Origin: JALZAQ01 sp038253885
GTDB lineage: Bacteria; Gemmatimonadota; Gemmatimonadetes; Gemmatimonadales; Gemmatimonadaceae
Length of the DNA: 53,028 bases
Assembly (NCBI GenBank): GCA_038253885.1
Contig: JBBSGP010000022.1
Span: 1-53,028 of the forward strand
Direction of reading: 5' to 3'
This document shows positions 45,996 to 53,028 of the stretch, piece by piece. Made by a program: the position numbers and the translations under genes. Under the pieces are notes generated by a model. It saw only the letters and a program-made list of their open reading frames with translations, was not told the DNA's origin and searched no databases. Position 1 is the first letter of the stretch. Each line of letters opens with the position of its first letter.

Positions 45996-46559
45996 GTGGT
46001 CAAGCTACCCCGACATACCCGCGCGCCGCTGTACCTGGCCGTGGCAGCTGCGTTCGCAGCCTGTAGCACCGAAGGCACGAATCCCACCAAGTCGTTCGAT
46101 CGCCCACTGTTCGCCGTCGGCGGTGTGACCAACTCAGCCGTGACGCCGGGAGTCTTCAAGGTATGTAAGAGCGGGTCAGACGGCGTGTTCTCCGTTTCGG
46201 TGACCGGTGGCCAGGTCGTGCCAGCGCACGCGGTCACGGTCCTCCAGGGCACGTGCCAGTCCGTCGCCGAGTTCGCCGGTGTGGGCTCCTCCGCCAACGT
46301 GACCGTTACGGAGACGAGCCCGAACTTCCTGTCCGTCAACATTGTCGGTAATGGACAGGTTGTGAGCCGCTCGGGAGCAATAACGAGCGGGGGCATCAAT
46401 TTCTTTCATGGAGCCACAGCGTCTTACGTCAACTCGACTCCGACCACAAAGAAGTGCGATGCCGACAAGACCCTGAAGGATCCGAAGATCATCGATGAAA
46501 ACCACGACTGCCGTAGCGAGAGCGGCGAAGAGAACGACAAGAAGTTCGTCGGACCCTGA
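45996..46559 (+). CDS. Small lipoprotein of unknown function
   Basis: A 187-residue lipoprotein. The start is GTG 45996, fixed by a perfect AGGAGG 4 bp upstream (45986-45991); the frame is open further upstream but without signals. Its signal MVKLPRHTRAPLYLAVAAAF ends in the lipobox AFAAC with Cys23. The mature protein has a beta-rich part (VCKSGSDGVFSVSVTGGQVV, then a cysteine in VLQGTCQSVAE) and a charged tail (CDADKTLKDPKIIDENHDCR) that may form a disulfide. The fold resembles small Ig-like or collagen-binding-type domains, but I do not recognise the family. A strong bidirectional terminator follows. Confidence 0.8.
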   Translation: MVKLPRHTRAPLYLAVAAAFAACSTEGTNPTKSFDRPLFAVGGVTNSAVTPGVFKVCKSGSDGVFSVSVTGGQVVPAHAVTVLQGTCQSVAEFAGVGSSANVTVTETSPNFLSVNIVGNGQVVSRSGAITSGGINFFHGATASYVNSTPTTKKCDADKTLKDPKIIDENHDCRSESGEENDKKFVGP

Positions 46560-46585
46560 TTCCGTCGGGAACGTCGCTGATGATG

Positions 46586-46621
46586 CTCGCCCCGCCGGTG
46601 TTGGTCGCCCGGCGGGGCGAG
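46586..46621. terminator. Strong bidirectional hairpin between convergent genes
   Basis: CTCGCCCCGCCGG pairs perfectly with CCGGCGGGGCGAG (13 bp, loop of 10 nt). It sits between the stop of the small lipoprotein (46559) and the stop of the convergent hydrolase gene (46646), so it can end both transcripts. There is no poly-T, which is usual in high-GC genomes. Confidence 0.8.
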
Positions 46622-46645
46622 TCGCATCGGCACCCCGACGACGGA

Positions 46646-49600
46646 TCAGCGCGCGCGCACGATGAGCAGAACGCCTCTCCCGGGCGATAGCGGGATCAAG
46701 GCGCCAGGATCGAACATAGCGGCGTCCTGGAAACCGGGAACAAATGGCGCGACCAACACCGCTGTCGCCGAATCGATGCCGAGCGCGTGCCAGTCGATCG
46801 AGAGTCTTACCCGCGTGCTGTCCGTCGCCCAGCTGGCGAGGGCGATCAGAGCCTGGCCAGCTCTCACATAGGTCGTGGCCAGAGCGTCGGAGCGACCGGT
46901 AGCGACGATCGATCGAGGATCCCAATATCCGACCATGCGGCTGGTCGCGATGCCGAACTCGTCCCAGAGCTTCCAGAGAGCACGCGGGTCGCCGCGGTAT
47001 GCCGCATCATCGTTGTACAGTCGATTCGACATCCCGAACACCATTCCCCGCCAGGGATTCCCCCCTCCCTCCAGCATCTCCCCCATGAGGCCGAAGGGGA
47101 TGCCAGACATCTCGACCAGCCAGTAATCGGGTGATGTGCGCTGATAGTCGAAGCCCTCACCGAACCAGAGCCGGTCGATGTAGGGGAAATGCTCGAGGTA
47201 CAGGTTCGCGCTGCTCGCGAAACCATCCAGCGGATTGAACTGGGTGGCCGAATGCAGATCGATGAGCGCGCCGCGCCGGCGGCGATCCAGAACCTTCCGG
47301 ATTCGCTGCATGGTGATCCGATCGAAAGCGACATCATCGAGGTAGATTCCATCCACGCCGACGTTCCGCGCCAGCCAATCCATCCCCTCGACATACGCGT
47401 TGTGCCAGCGTGAGACACCGCTGGTCACCACCGTCGCATCGGCGATCTCCGGAACGAACCATCCCGCGATGTAGTCGCTGCCGAAGTGTTCCTGCAACCA
47501 GCTGGGGCCGCCACCGGGTCCGGACGAGAGAATCTCATCGCCGAGACTTTTCAGCGCGAACATCTCCGGGGCGTGGTTGGTGAGCTCGCGGACCGTGTAG
47601 TAGATCTTCACTTTCATCCCGCGCTCGTGCGCTTGGTCGATGTACGACTTCATCTCGTCGCGACGCAGGAAAGGATAGTTCAGGTAGGGATTGATCGCCG
47701 TCCGGTGATGCACATTGATCACGTTGGCGCCCATCCGAGCCGCCGAGTCCACGGGGGCGAAGATGTGGAAGTAGCGATTGGTGAAGTGCTCGCGGGTGTC
47801 CAGGGCTCTGAACGGCGTGATGAGCAGCCGGAAGTCGAAACGCAGCGGATGTCCCGGCCGGATTCTGCGCGCGCCGCTGTAGCACCGAAGGAGCGCGGTT
47901 CCAGGGTCGCGATCCGCCACGTCGCATCCGCCGCGACCGTTGTTGGACCAGGAGTCGGGCATGACCAGCGGCTTGAGCTGGTAGAAGTTGGTGTTGAGGG
48001 GCCTCACGTAGCGCTCGTCCCTGAGGCTGACCTGCATCCCCGCCGTCACATCGCCGATCCACACCGCATCCTGGTTCTTCTTGACGTCCCACTTCCAGTT
48101 CAGGACGGCCGGGCGCTCGCCCCCCTTCTGCCCGAGACCCATCAGATAGCGCGCGACATCATGGGTATACGGGATATCGAGGTGGATATCCCCGATGTCG
48201 ATGTCACGAGACGCGCTCAGCTCCACCTGATACTCGACGTCACCGTCGAACTCGAGCCGCGCCCGCGTTCTCAGGCTGAGCGGGCCGGAGGCGCTGGCGA
48301 GCCGCCATTCCACCGCGCCCGGCGGTCGGTCGGTGAAGCGAAGCGGACCGTGCCTCCACCGAGCGGGGACTCCCCCGATCTCCACGTCCAGCGCAATCGG
48401 AGCAGAGAGGATCTCGCGGTCGACGGTCCCCACGCGCGTGTTCCCATCGGTGAACCGGCTCCGGATCCGGACGGGCATCCCGTCGCCGCCGAGCGTCACG
48501 CTGCGGCCCAGAATGCGAATCGTGTTGGCACGCCGCGTCACGGCCGTGTACGGCGGTACGATTCCCTCGTCGTGGGCGAGCCGTGAATCCAGCCACCGGA
48601 GGCGCGAGAGTCGAGCCGGCTCGTCGTCTCCGTGCGCGGCGATGCTTGTCTCGGAGACCCGCAGCGTGATCGGGATGTCGGGCGATGAGCCCTCCCTCGA
48701 CACGACCGCCACGGCGCCGCGATAATCACCGGCCGGCGCCTCCATCGGGACATCGATCCCGATCCAGATCGGCTGGACTCGGCCACGGGCGATCGAGATG
48801 TGTTTGCGAAAGGGCTTGCCCGACCAGTCTACTCCTTCCGTGTCGATGGAGCGCATGGCAGAGGAGGGAAGGAGGGCGCCGCGGTCCGTGCGGAGAGGTC
48901 CGAATCGGACCCTGACGTCGGTCACAGGCTGCCGGGCCGCGTACACGCCAAGCTGCAGGATGTAGAACTCGCCACGTCGCGCGTCACCATGAAAGGGACG
49001 GTTCGCTCCCGCGCGGATCCAGCGCTCCGGCAGATCGGAGGTCATCCGGATCTCGTGTGCCCGGTCCTCGGGAAATACCAGGAAGGGCGCGCCGGCCTGC
49101 TTGGCCACCAGATTGCGCGTCTCCTCCGAGGTGGCGATGATCTCCATCGGGGTGAACGCATCGAGGGAGTCGGCGGATTGGTACGCCACCACCTGCGCTC
49201 GCGGGAGGGAGCGCCACGAGTCGCCGGACGCACCGGCATCTCGGAGCCGGTTCCGGCGCAGCCACGCGCTGTCGGCCGTCGAATCGGGTGCTGGATAGAC
49301 GATTCTCGGATAGTTCGCCGATCGATTGGTGCGCCGGTAGGGCATGAAGTAGACGGCGTACTCGCGTGACGTGGCGCCGGGCTGGAAGACGAGATCCCCG
49401 GCCTCGCGAGTGACCGAGATTCGGATGACATTCGTGATCCGCGCGCCAGTCGAGGCGTCCAGGATCACGATGTTCTTGCGCTCCGGGGACTCATCCCGGC
49501 GCCGCCAGGGGATGTGCAGCTGCACGGCGTCGGCAGGCGCGTCCACGCGTGCGAGAACGCGGTGGTTTCCCAGACTGTCGGCGTTCCACCGGCCCGTACC

Positions 49601-49720
49601 GTACGCTATCCCCGCCGGAACGTCTCCGGCCACCGGCCGGGGTTGGCCGTCGGCATGTGACGGCAAGAGCGCCGCGAGCAACGAGCCTCGGAGCGCGCCC
49701 CGAAGCAGTGGGTGCGTCAT
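46646..49720 (-). CDS. Large secreted glycoside hydrolase-like protein (DUF6067-like)
   Basis: A 1024-residue exported protein. ATG 49720 gives MTHPLLRGALRGSLLAALLP, then SHADGQPRP, a Sec signal; the 69-codon upstream extension is antisense to the PAP2 gene leader. The N-terminal half is made of beta-sandwich domains. Residues about 700-960 form a TIM-barrel of the glycoside hydrolase type: INVHHRTAINPYLNYPF, the probable acid in GVDGIYLDDVAFDR, LIDLHSATQFNPLDGFASSA, HFPYIDRLWFGEGFDY and GGNPWRGMVFGM. These blocks match the DUF6067 group from memory. It ends with a beta-sandwich. It probably degrades a complex glycan outside the cell; the substrate is unknown. Confidence 0.8.
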   Translation of the reverse strand: MTHPLLRGALRGSLLAALLPSHADGQPRPVAGDVPAGIAYGTGRWNADSLGNHRVLARVDAPADAVQLHIPWRRRDESPERKNIVILDASTGARITNVIRISVTREAGDLVFQPGATSREYAVYFMPYRRTNRSANYPRIVYPAPDSTADSAWLRRNRLRDAGASGDSWRSLPRAQVVAYQSADSLDAFTPMEIIATSEETRNLVAKQAGAPFLVFPEDRAHEIRMTSDLPERWIRAGANRPFHGDARRGEFYILQLGVYAARQPVTDVRVRFGPLRTDRGALLPSSAMRSIDTEGVDWSGKPFRKHISIARGRVQPIWIGIDVPMEAPAGDYRGAVAVVSREGSSPDIPITLRVSETSIAAHGDDEPARLSRLRWLDSRLAHDEGIVPPYTAVTRRANTIRILGRSVTLGGDGMPVRIRSRFTDGNTRVGTVDREILSAPIALDVEIGGVPARWRHGPLRFTDRPPGAVEWRLASASGPLSLRTRARLEFDGDVEYQVELSASRDIDIGDIHLDIPYTHDVARYLMGLGQKGGERPAVLNWKWDVKKNQDAVWIGDVTAGMQVSLRDERYVRPLNTNFYQLKPLVMPDSWSNNGRGGCDVADRDPGTALLRCYSGARRIRPGHPLRFDFRLLITPFRALDTREHFTNRYFHIFAPVDSAARMGANVINVHHRTAINPYLNYPFLRRDEMKSYIDQAHERGMKVKIYYTVRELTNHAPEMFALKSLGDEILSSGPGGGPSWLQEHFGSDYIAGWFVPEIADATVVTSGVSRWHNAYVEGMDWLARNVGVDGIYLDDVAFDRITMQRIRKVLDRRRRGALIDLHSATQFNPLDGFASSANLYLEHFPYIDRLWFGEGFDYQRTSPDYWLVEMSGIPFGLMGEMLEGGGNPWRGMVFGMSNRLYNDDAAYRGDPRALWKLWDEFGIATSRMVGYWDPRSIVATGRSDALATTYVRAGQALIALASWATDSTRVRLSIDWHALGIDSATAVLVAPFVPGFQDAAMFDPGALIPLSPGRGVLLIVRAR

Positions 49721-49849
49721 GACCGATGTTCTCCCCGATGATCGAGCACCGAACCTACGGAGGCGTCTGGCCGCCAACAACCGTGCTTGCAAAGGGTCGG
49801 GCGGCGACGCATGCTGCGTCATGAGTGGATCGGCGAACGAGATGATCCG

Positions 49850-50713
49850 GTGAGTGAAGCGGACGCCGTCGGCACCAGTGGCTACGGAAGCCGTGCCGCG
49901 CGCTGGTTTCGCACGCTGGCGTGGCACTGGATCGCGATCGTCGCCGTCTCGATATCAGCCCTCGTCCTGTTCGCCGTCGTGGGAGAAGACGTCTTCAACC
50001 ACGAGGCTGGCGGTGTGGATGACGCTGTGCGCGCCTGGGTGCTGGCCCACCGGACACCCAGAGGCTACGCGGCGTTCGTCTTTGTCACGCGTGCCGGCTC
50101 ATCGATCCCGATGATTCTGCTCGCCATCGGGGTGGGAGTCTGGCTGTGGCACACCGTCCATCGGCGGATCGCGGCGGTCGTCGTCACGGCGCCGGCCGTC
50201 GCTACCGGCGTGTTCAACGGAGTGAAGGCGATCTTTCATCGTGCGCGCCCGGCCGGGGCCGGCAAGCTCAAGATCCTGACGTACGCGTTCCCGAGCGGCC
50301 ACGCCACCACGTCCACGGCGGTCCTGCTCACGCTCACGTACGTGCTGGTACGCGAGCGGCTGATTCCGGCCTGGCTGGCGCTCCTCGTCGGTGTCGCCGG
50401 CCCTTTCCTCGTCGGAGCGAGCCGGGTCTACCTCGATGTGCATTGGGCGACCGACGTGTTCGGCGGTTGGGCGCTGGGAGTGTTCGTCGCGGCCCTCAGC
50501 GCGGCTCTCTACGAGCGCGTCCGCGCGCGAGTATTACGCCTGTCGGAGTCGTTCTGCGCCCTCATCGAGCGTCCTTCACGGTGGCAGATCGTGGCCCAGG
50601 CGCTCTTCAGGATGATGATGACCTGCTCCGCGCCCAGCTTCTGTTGTCGGGCGTCGTCGCAGAACGAGCGCATGGTGCGCCGAAGATTGGCGTGCTCGGC
50701 GGGAAGCTCCTGA
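49850..50713 (+). CDS. PAP2-family membrane phosphatase
   Basis: A protein of about 287 residues with six predicted transmembrane helices (first at AWHWIAIVAVSISALVLFAV). The three PAP2 phosphatase motifs are KAIFHRARP, PSGH and SRVYLDVHWATD. It would dephosphorylate lipid phosphates such as undecaprenyl pyrophosphate or phosphatidic acid at the membrane. Start is GTG 49850 (MSEADAVGTSGYGSRAARWF) or ATG 49811; the second adds 13 residues, and neither has a strong ribosome-binding site. The domain ends near 50520. The last 60 residues overlap a minus-strand gene by 205 bp and look like read-through, so the functional end may differ. It is divergent from the large hydrolase gene. Confidence 0.88.
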   Translation: MSEADAVGTSGYGSRAARWFRTLAWHWIAIVAVSISALVLFAVVGEDVFNHEAGGVDDAVRAWVLAHRTPRGYAAFVFVTRAGSSIPMILLAIGVGVWLWHTVHRRIAAVVVTAPAVATGVFNGVKAIFHRARPAGAGKLKILTYAFPSGHATTSTAVLLTLTYVLVRERLIPAWLALLVGVAGPFLVGASRVYLDVHWATDVFGGWALGVFVAALSAALYERVRARVLRLSESFCALIERPSRWQIVAQALFRMMMTCSAPSFCCRASSQNERMVRRRLACSAGSS

Positions 50714-50847
50714 GCCGTTTCGTGCCCGAGGCGCACCAGGGCCGCAAGCAGGAGGAGCACGGCGACGTCGACGATCTCTGCTCGCGCGGCCGAGGGAACC
50801 CCTGCGGCGAAGTACGCCTTGTGGGCAGCGGGGGGGGAAATGTCCAT
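50509..50847 (-). CDS. Small hypothetical helical protein
   Basis: A 112-residue protein from ATG 50847 (MDISPPAAHKAYFAAGVPSA), preceded by GGAGTG. Two helical stretches dominate: ARAEIVDVAVLLLLAALVRL and LGAEQVIIILKSAWATI, with RRTMRSFCDDARQQ between them. Proteins with an FCDDARQQ...LGAEQVIIxLKxAW pattern occur beside regulators in related genomes, from memory and unverified. It lies 160 bp downstream of the Crp/Fnr gene on the same strand and overlaps the 3' end of the PAP2 gene on the other strand, so one of the two reading-frame ends must tolerate an antisense overlap. Confidence 0.6.
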   Translation of the reverse strand: MDISPPAAHKAYFAAGVPSAARAEIVDVAVLLLLAALVRLGHETAQELPAEHANLRRTMRSFCDDARQQKLGAEQVIIILKSAWATICHREGRSMRAQNDSDRRNTRARTRS

Positions 50848-51006
50848 CACTCCATCCGTTTCGAGCAACGTGCGCGCGATGGGGCGCATCGCGAGGCGCG
50901 CACGCCCCACAATATGCGCGGGAAAGATCGGCGCAAGTGGTGCGAAGAGGATGTCGCCTGACTTCTACAATAATTTGCGCGTCCGGGACCACGCGGGCCG
51001 GTGACG

Positions 51007-51753
51007 TCAGCGACCTCGCTCACCGAGGAGCCGGCGAAATCCGGCGCGCGTCACGCCGTAACAGGAGCAGGATGTCTTCTCCAGGCCCTCTCGATTGACC
51101 ACCGTGATTCGTCCGCGATGGTATCGGATCACACCCGCTTGCTGCAGCGAGCCAGCCGCGAGCGTCACGGCGGGACGATGTACGCCGAGCATGTACGAGA
51201 GGAACTCCTGCGTGAGCGTGAACTCGTCACCGTCCACGCGATCGTGAGTCATTAGAAGCCAGCGGGCGCACCGCTCCTCGAGACTGTGCAGGCGATTGCA
51301 CGCCACCGACTGCGCCACCTCCTCGAAGAAGGCCTCGACATATCGGAAGAGGAGTCGCTCGACATCGGGGCTCCTCCGGACGGCATCGCGCAGAACCTCC
51401 ACCGGCAGACGTTTGGCCGAACCGGCGACCGGCACGACGACGCGCGCTGGCATGGAATCAGTGTGCAGCAGCACCGCCGCGCCCACCATTCCTTCCCGAC
51501 CTATGGTGCCGACCTCGACGGTGCCTTCCGGGCTGTCGTTGACCATCGAGGCGACGCAGGTGGTCGGGAAGTAGACGTGTGTGATAATGGCATCCCGATC
51601 GCAGAGCAGATGCCTGACGGGGAGGTTGACTGGCTCGAGAGACGGGAGAAGCTGCTCGTACTCCGCGCGGGGAAAAGCGCGGAGGAGGTAGTTCTCCTCT
51701 GACGCCCGCGTGTCGGTCTGCGGAGGAGTCCGTCGGGCGAGAAGCGTGCTCAT
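51007..51753 (-). CDS. Crp/Fnr-family transcriptional regulator
   Basis: A 248-residue regulator from ATG 51753 (MSTLLARRTPPQTDTRASEE); the 66-codon extension upstream lacks support. Residues about 35-150 form a cyclic-nucleotide-binding-like beta-roll (VNLPVRHLLCDRDAIITHVY, then GTVEVGTIGREGMVGAA). The usual cAMP-binding Arg-Ser pair is not evident, and Fe-S ligands of FNR type are absent, so the signal is unknown. A long dimer helix precedes the helix-turn-helix (TLTQEFLSYMLGVHRPAVTL, then AAGSLQQAGVIRYHRGRITV). This type is common in soil bacteria and usually stands alone. The last part has CSCYG near the C-terminus. Confidence 0.92.
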   Translation of the reverse strand: MSTLLARRTPPQTDTRASEENYLLRAFPRAEYEQLLPSLEPVNLPVRHLLCDRDAIITHVYFPTTCVASMVNDSPEGTVEVGTIGREGMVGAAVLLHTDSMPARVVVPVAGSAKRLPVEVLRDAVRRSPDVERLLFRYVEAFFEEVAQSVACNRLHSLEERCARWLLMTHDRVDGDEFTLTQEFLSYMLGVHRPAVTLAAGSLQQAGVIRYHRGRITVVNREGLEKTSCSCYGVTRAGFRRLLGERGR

Positions 51754-52041
51754 GGAGCCATCCCCGTAAGTGCCGTGTACAACACCCAAATGACGGCAGG
51801 GGGAGGGGGCTTGGAGCCGCCCGGACCGGATGTCGGCGAATGAATGCTTGGCCGAAAGGCCAGAGCGTCGCTGTCCTACCCAGGACGAGCGCCTGACATC
51901 CGAAGTATAGCGGGTCGGGCCGACTCGCGCTGCCCGATACCGACTTGACAAGGCCCGACGACCATCGCATTGAGGATGCTATCCGGACATGCACCCGGTG
52001 GCGGCTGCATTGCCGCGATCCCCAACCCCTGGAGGTACGCC

Positions 52042-52668
52042 GTGGTCACACCGAAGCGCCTCGCCTCGCTGCTCTCCACCCTGTTGCTCGTGACTCCGCT
52101 CACGGCGGCGAAGGCACCCGTCCCGACGCCGGAATCCCGGCTACGCTCGATGATGTTCGCCTACGAGTTCTACGTCACGATCGAAGGCACCAAGCAGGGG
52201 AGGTTCAAGGGGGAAAGCATCAGAGAAGCGGCCAAGGACAAGATCGCGGGACTCGCCTTTCAGTCCGAGGTCCTATCGCCTCGGGACCTCGCGACCGGTA
52301 TGACGCTCGGGAAGAGACAGCACAAGCCAATTGTCTTTACCAAGGAGTGGGGGGCGTCATCGCCCCAGCTCTTTCAGGCGCTCGTCACGAACGAGGTGCT
52401 CAAATCCGTGAAGTTTGAGTTCATGAAGACCAATGCGAACGGCGAAGAATATGCATTCCACACGATCACCCTGACCAACGCCACAATCTCAGACATCAAG
52501 TCGTACACGTTAGGAACGGGCCTGGACGTCTCCTCCGCGAAGCGCACGCCCGCAGCCGACGCGCGCCAGGTCGAGGACGTCTCCCTCACCTTCCAGAAGA
52601 TCGAGATCGAGAACAGGGATGGAAAGACGACGGCCCTGGACGATTGGAGGGCCTCGCCCCAGCAGTAG
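52042..52668 (+). CDS. Hcp-fold (T6SS tube protein family) with a signal peptide
   Basis: A 208-residue protein. The start is GTG 52042, set by GGAGG 6 bp upstream; it opens MVTPKRLASLLSTLLLVTPL, then TAAKA, a clear Sec signal. The rest matches the Hcp1 family (PF05638): FYVTIEGTKQGRFKGES, GLAFQSEVLSPRDLATGMTL, GKRQHKPIVFTKEWGASSPQ, SVKFEFMKTNANGEEYAFHT and ITLTNATISDIKSYT. Classical Hcp is about 160 residues, lacks a signal and is exported only by the type VI tube. This protein is 40 residues longer and would be exported by Sec. No other T6SS gene is visible here, so it is probably a domesticated extracytoplasmic Hcp-fold protein. Confidence 0.88.
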   Translation: MVTPKRLASLLSTLLLVTPLTAAKAPVPTPESRLRSMMFAYEFYVTIEGTKQGRFKGESIREAAKDKIAGLAFQSEVLSPRDLATGMTLGKRQHKPIVFTKEWGASSPQLFQALVTNEVLKSVKFEFMKTNANGEEYAFHTITLTNATISDIKSYTLGTGLDVSSAKRTPAADARQVEDVSLTFQKIEIENRDGKTTALDDWRASPQQ

Positions 52669-52693
52669 GCCACCTCGCTGGAAACGGGCGGAA

Positions 52694-52709
52694 TGGCACG
52701 CTCGATGCC
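52694..52709 (+). promoter_or_regulatory. Candidate sigma-54 promoter for the pilin gene
   Basis: TGGCACG-CTCG-ATGCC keeps the -24 GG and -12 GC at exact spacing and matches the sigma-54 consensus TGGCACRNNNNTTGCW except for two positions (A for T, C for W). It is about 130 bp upstream of the pilin ATG, in the gap after the Hcp-like gene. Pilin genes are often sigma-54 dependent (family knowledge). A TATATT at about 52758-52763 is an alternative sigma-70 box. Confidence 0.45.
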
Positions 52710-52836
52710 CGAATATGACGTGTACCCTCAAGTTACGAACTGCCCCCGTCGACAATCTATATTGTATGGGACCCCAATCTATTTGCCCTGTCGATTACCC
52801 TCATTCAGTCCCATGACCCCCAACGGGAGCCGCTCA

Positions 52837-53028
52837 ATGCAGACCGCAATCCGTAAGGGCTTCACCCTGATCGAGCTGTTGATCGTTGTCGTGATCATCG
52901 GCATTCTGGCCGCGATCGCGATCCCGAAGTTCGCCAACACGAAGGACAAGGCGTACTTCGCCACGATCAAGACCGACCTGCGTAACCTGGCGACGGCCGA
53001 AGAGGGCTACTTCGCCGATAACCAGACC
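52837..53028 (+). CDS. Type IV-like pilin (pseudopilin), cut by window end
   Basis: The first 64 codons of a pilin-like protein. ATG 52837 (MQTAIRKG) is preferred to ATG 52813, since a GGGAG lies about 9 bp before it and the leader is then the usual short length. The prepilin peptidase site is RKG|FTLIELLIVVVIIGILA, with Phe+1 and Glu+5 in place, followed by the hydrophobic assembly helix and AIPKFANTKDKAYFATIKTD. The globular domain continues outside the window. It would form type IV pili or a type II secretion pseudopilus. No partner genes are in view. Confidence 0.92.
   Translation, partial: MQTAIRKGFTLIELLIVVVIIGILAAIAIPKFANTKDKAYFATIKTDLRNLATAEEGYFADNQT

Overview
The window is high-GC bacterial chromosome with long signalling genes, many secreted or lipid-anchored proteins and a large amount of decayed mobile DNA. 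The gene types suggest a soil or environmental Gemmatimonadota-like bacterium. They include a PadR plus 'duplicated orphan' ABC permease (ADOP) pair, TPR-fused Ser/Thr kinases with a TolB-like segment, repeated-GAF hybrid histidine kinases, Ig-repeat lipoproteins and a short type IV-like pilin. The taxon is an inference from gene content; no rRNA or intact tRNA is present to test it.

Layout. 1-2300: accessory DNA with a Cys-rich protein cut by the window edge, an XRE regulator and its small partner, a UvrD-like helicase relic, a GYD-domain protein and an IS481 fragment. 2400-9600: a sialidase-like lipoprotein, a two-module cupredoxin-like protein, a broken Fn3-like gene and a GMC dehydrogenase with its Tat-exported small subunit, flanked by two direct copies of a terminase-like gene fragment and a MazF relic. 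9620-20949: one minus-strand run of five signalling genes: Ser/Thr kinase-TPR, 3xGAF hybrid histidine kinase, 2xGAF hybrid histidine kinase, single-domain response regulator, and an unusual His-acceptor/REC/HAMP/Ser-Thr kinase fusion. 21068-27430: a graveyard of an IS3 element, a Ser/Thr kinase with an internal stop, phage-like fragments, a tyrosine integrase relic and a frameshifted multicopper oxidase. The last 2.7 kb of it lies between two perfect 46-bp copies of a tRNA 3' half.

27590-36210: a Mn-type cupin and an aldo/keto reductase, a small basic DUF6496-like protein, the PadR/ADOP pair with a perfect operator-like palindrome, and a three-gene KaiC-like operon (small helical protein, double-domain KaiC-like ATPase, GAF histidine kinase). 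36460-46560: a secreted-type esterase, an Ig-repeat lipoprotein, a glgC-glgA-fucosidase operon, a histidine kinase interrupted by one stop codon and a small lipoprotein. 46640-53028: a large secreted glycoside hydrolase-like protein, a PAP2 phosphatase, a Crp/Fnr-type regulator, an Hcp-fold protein carrying an export signal, and the start of a type IV-like pilin gene behind a candidate sigma-54 promoter.

The coherent systems are the 11-kb phosphorylation operon, where His-Asp and Ser/Thr signalling appear to be wired together, and the KaiC-like/histidine kinase operon. At least a dozen genes are broken by single stops, frameshifts or truncations. Some of the single-base lesions (histidine kinase at 45070, multicopper oxidase at 26733, kinase at 22644) could be consensus errors in an assembly and should be confirmed on reads before being called pseudogenes.
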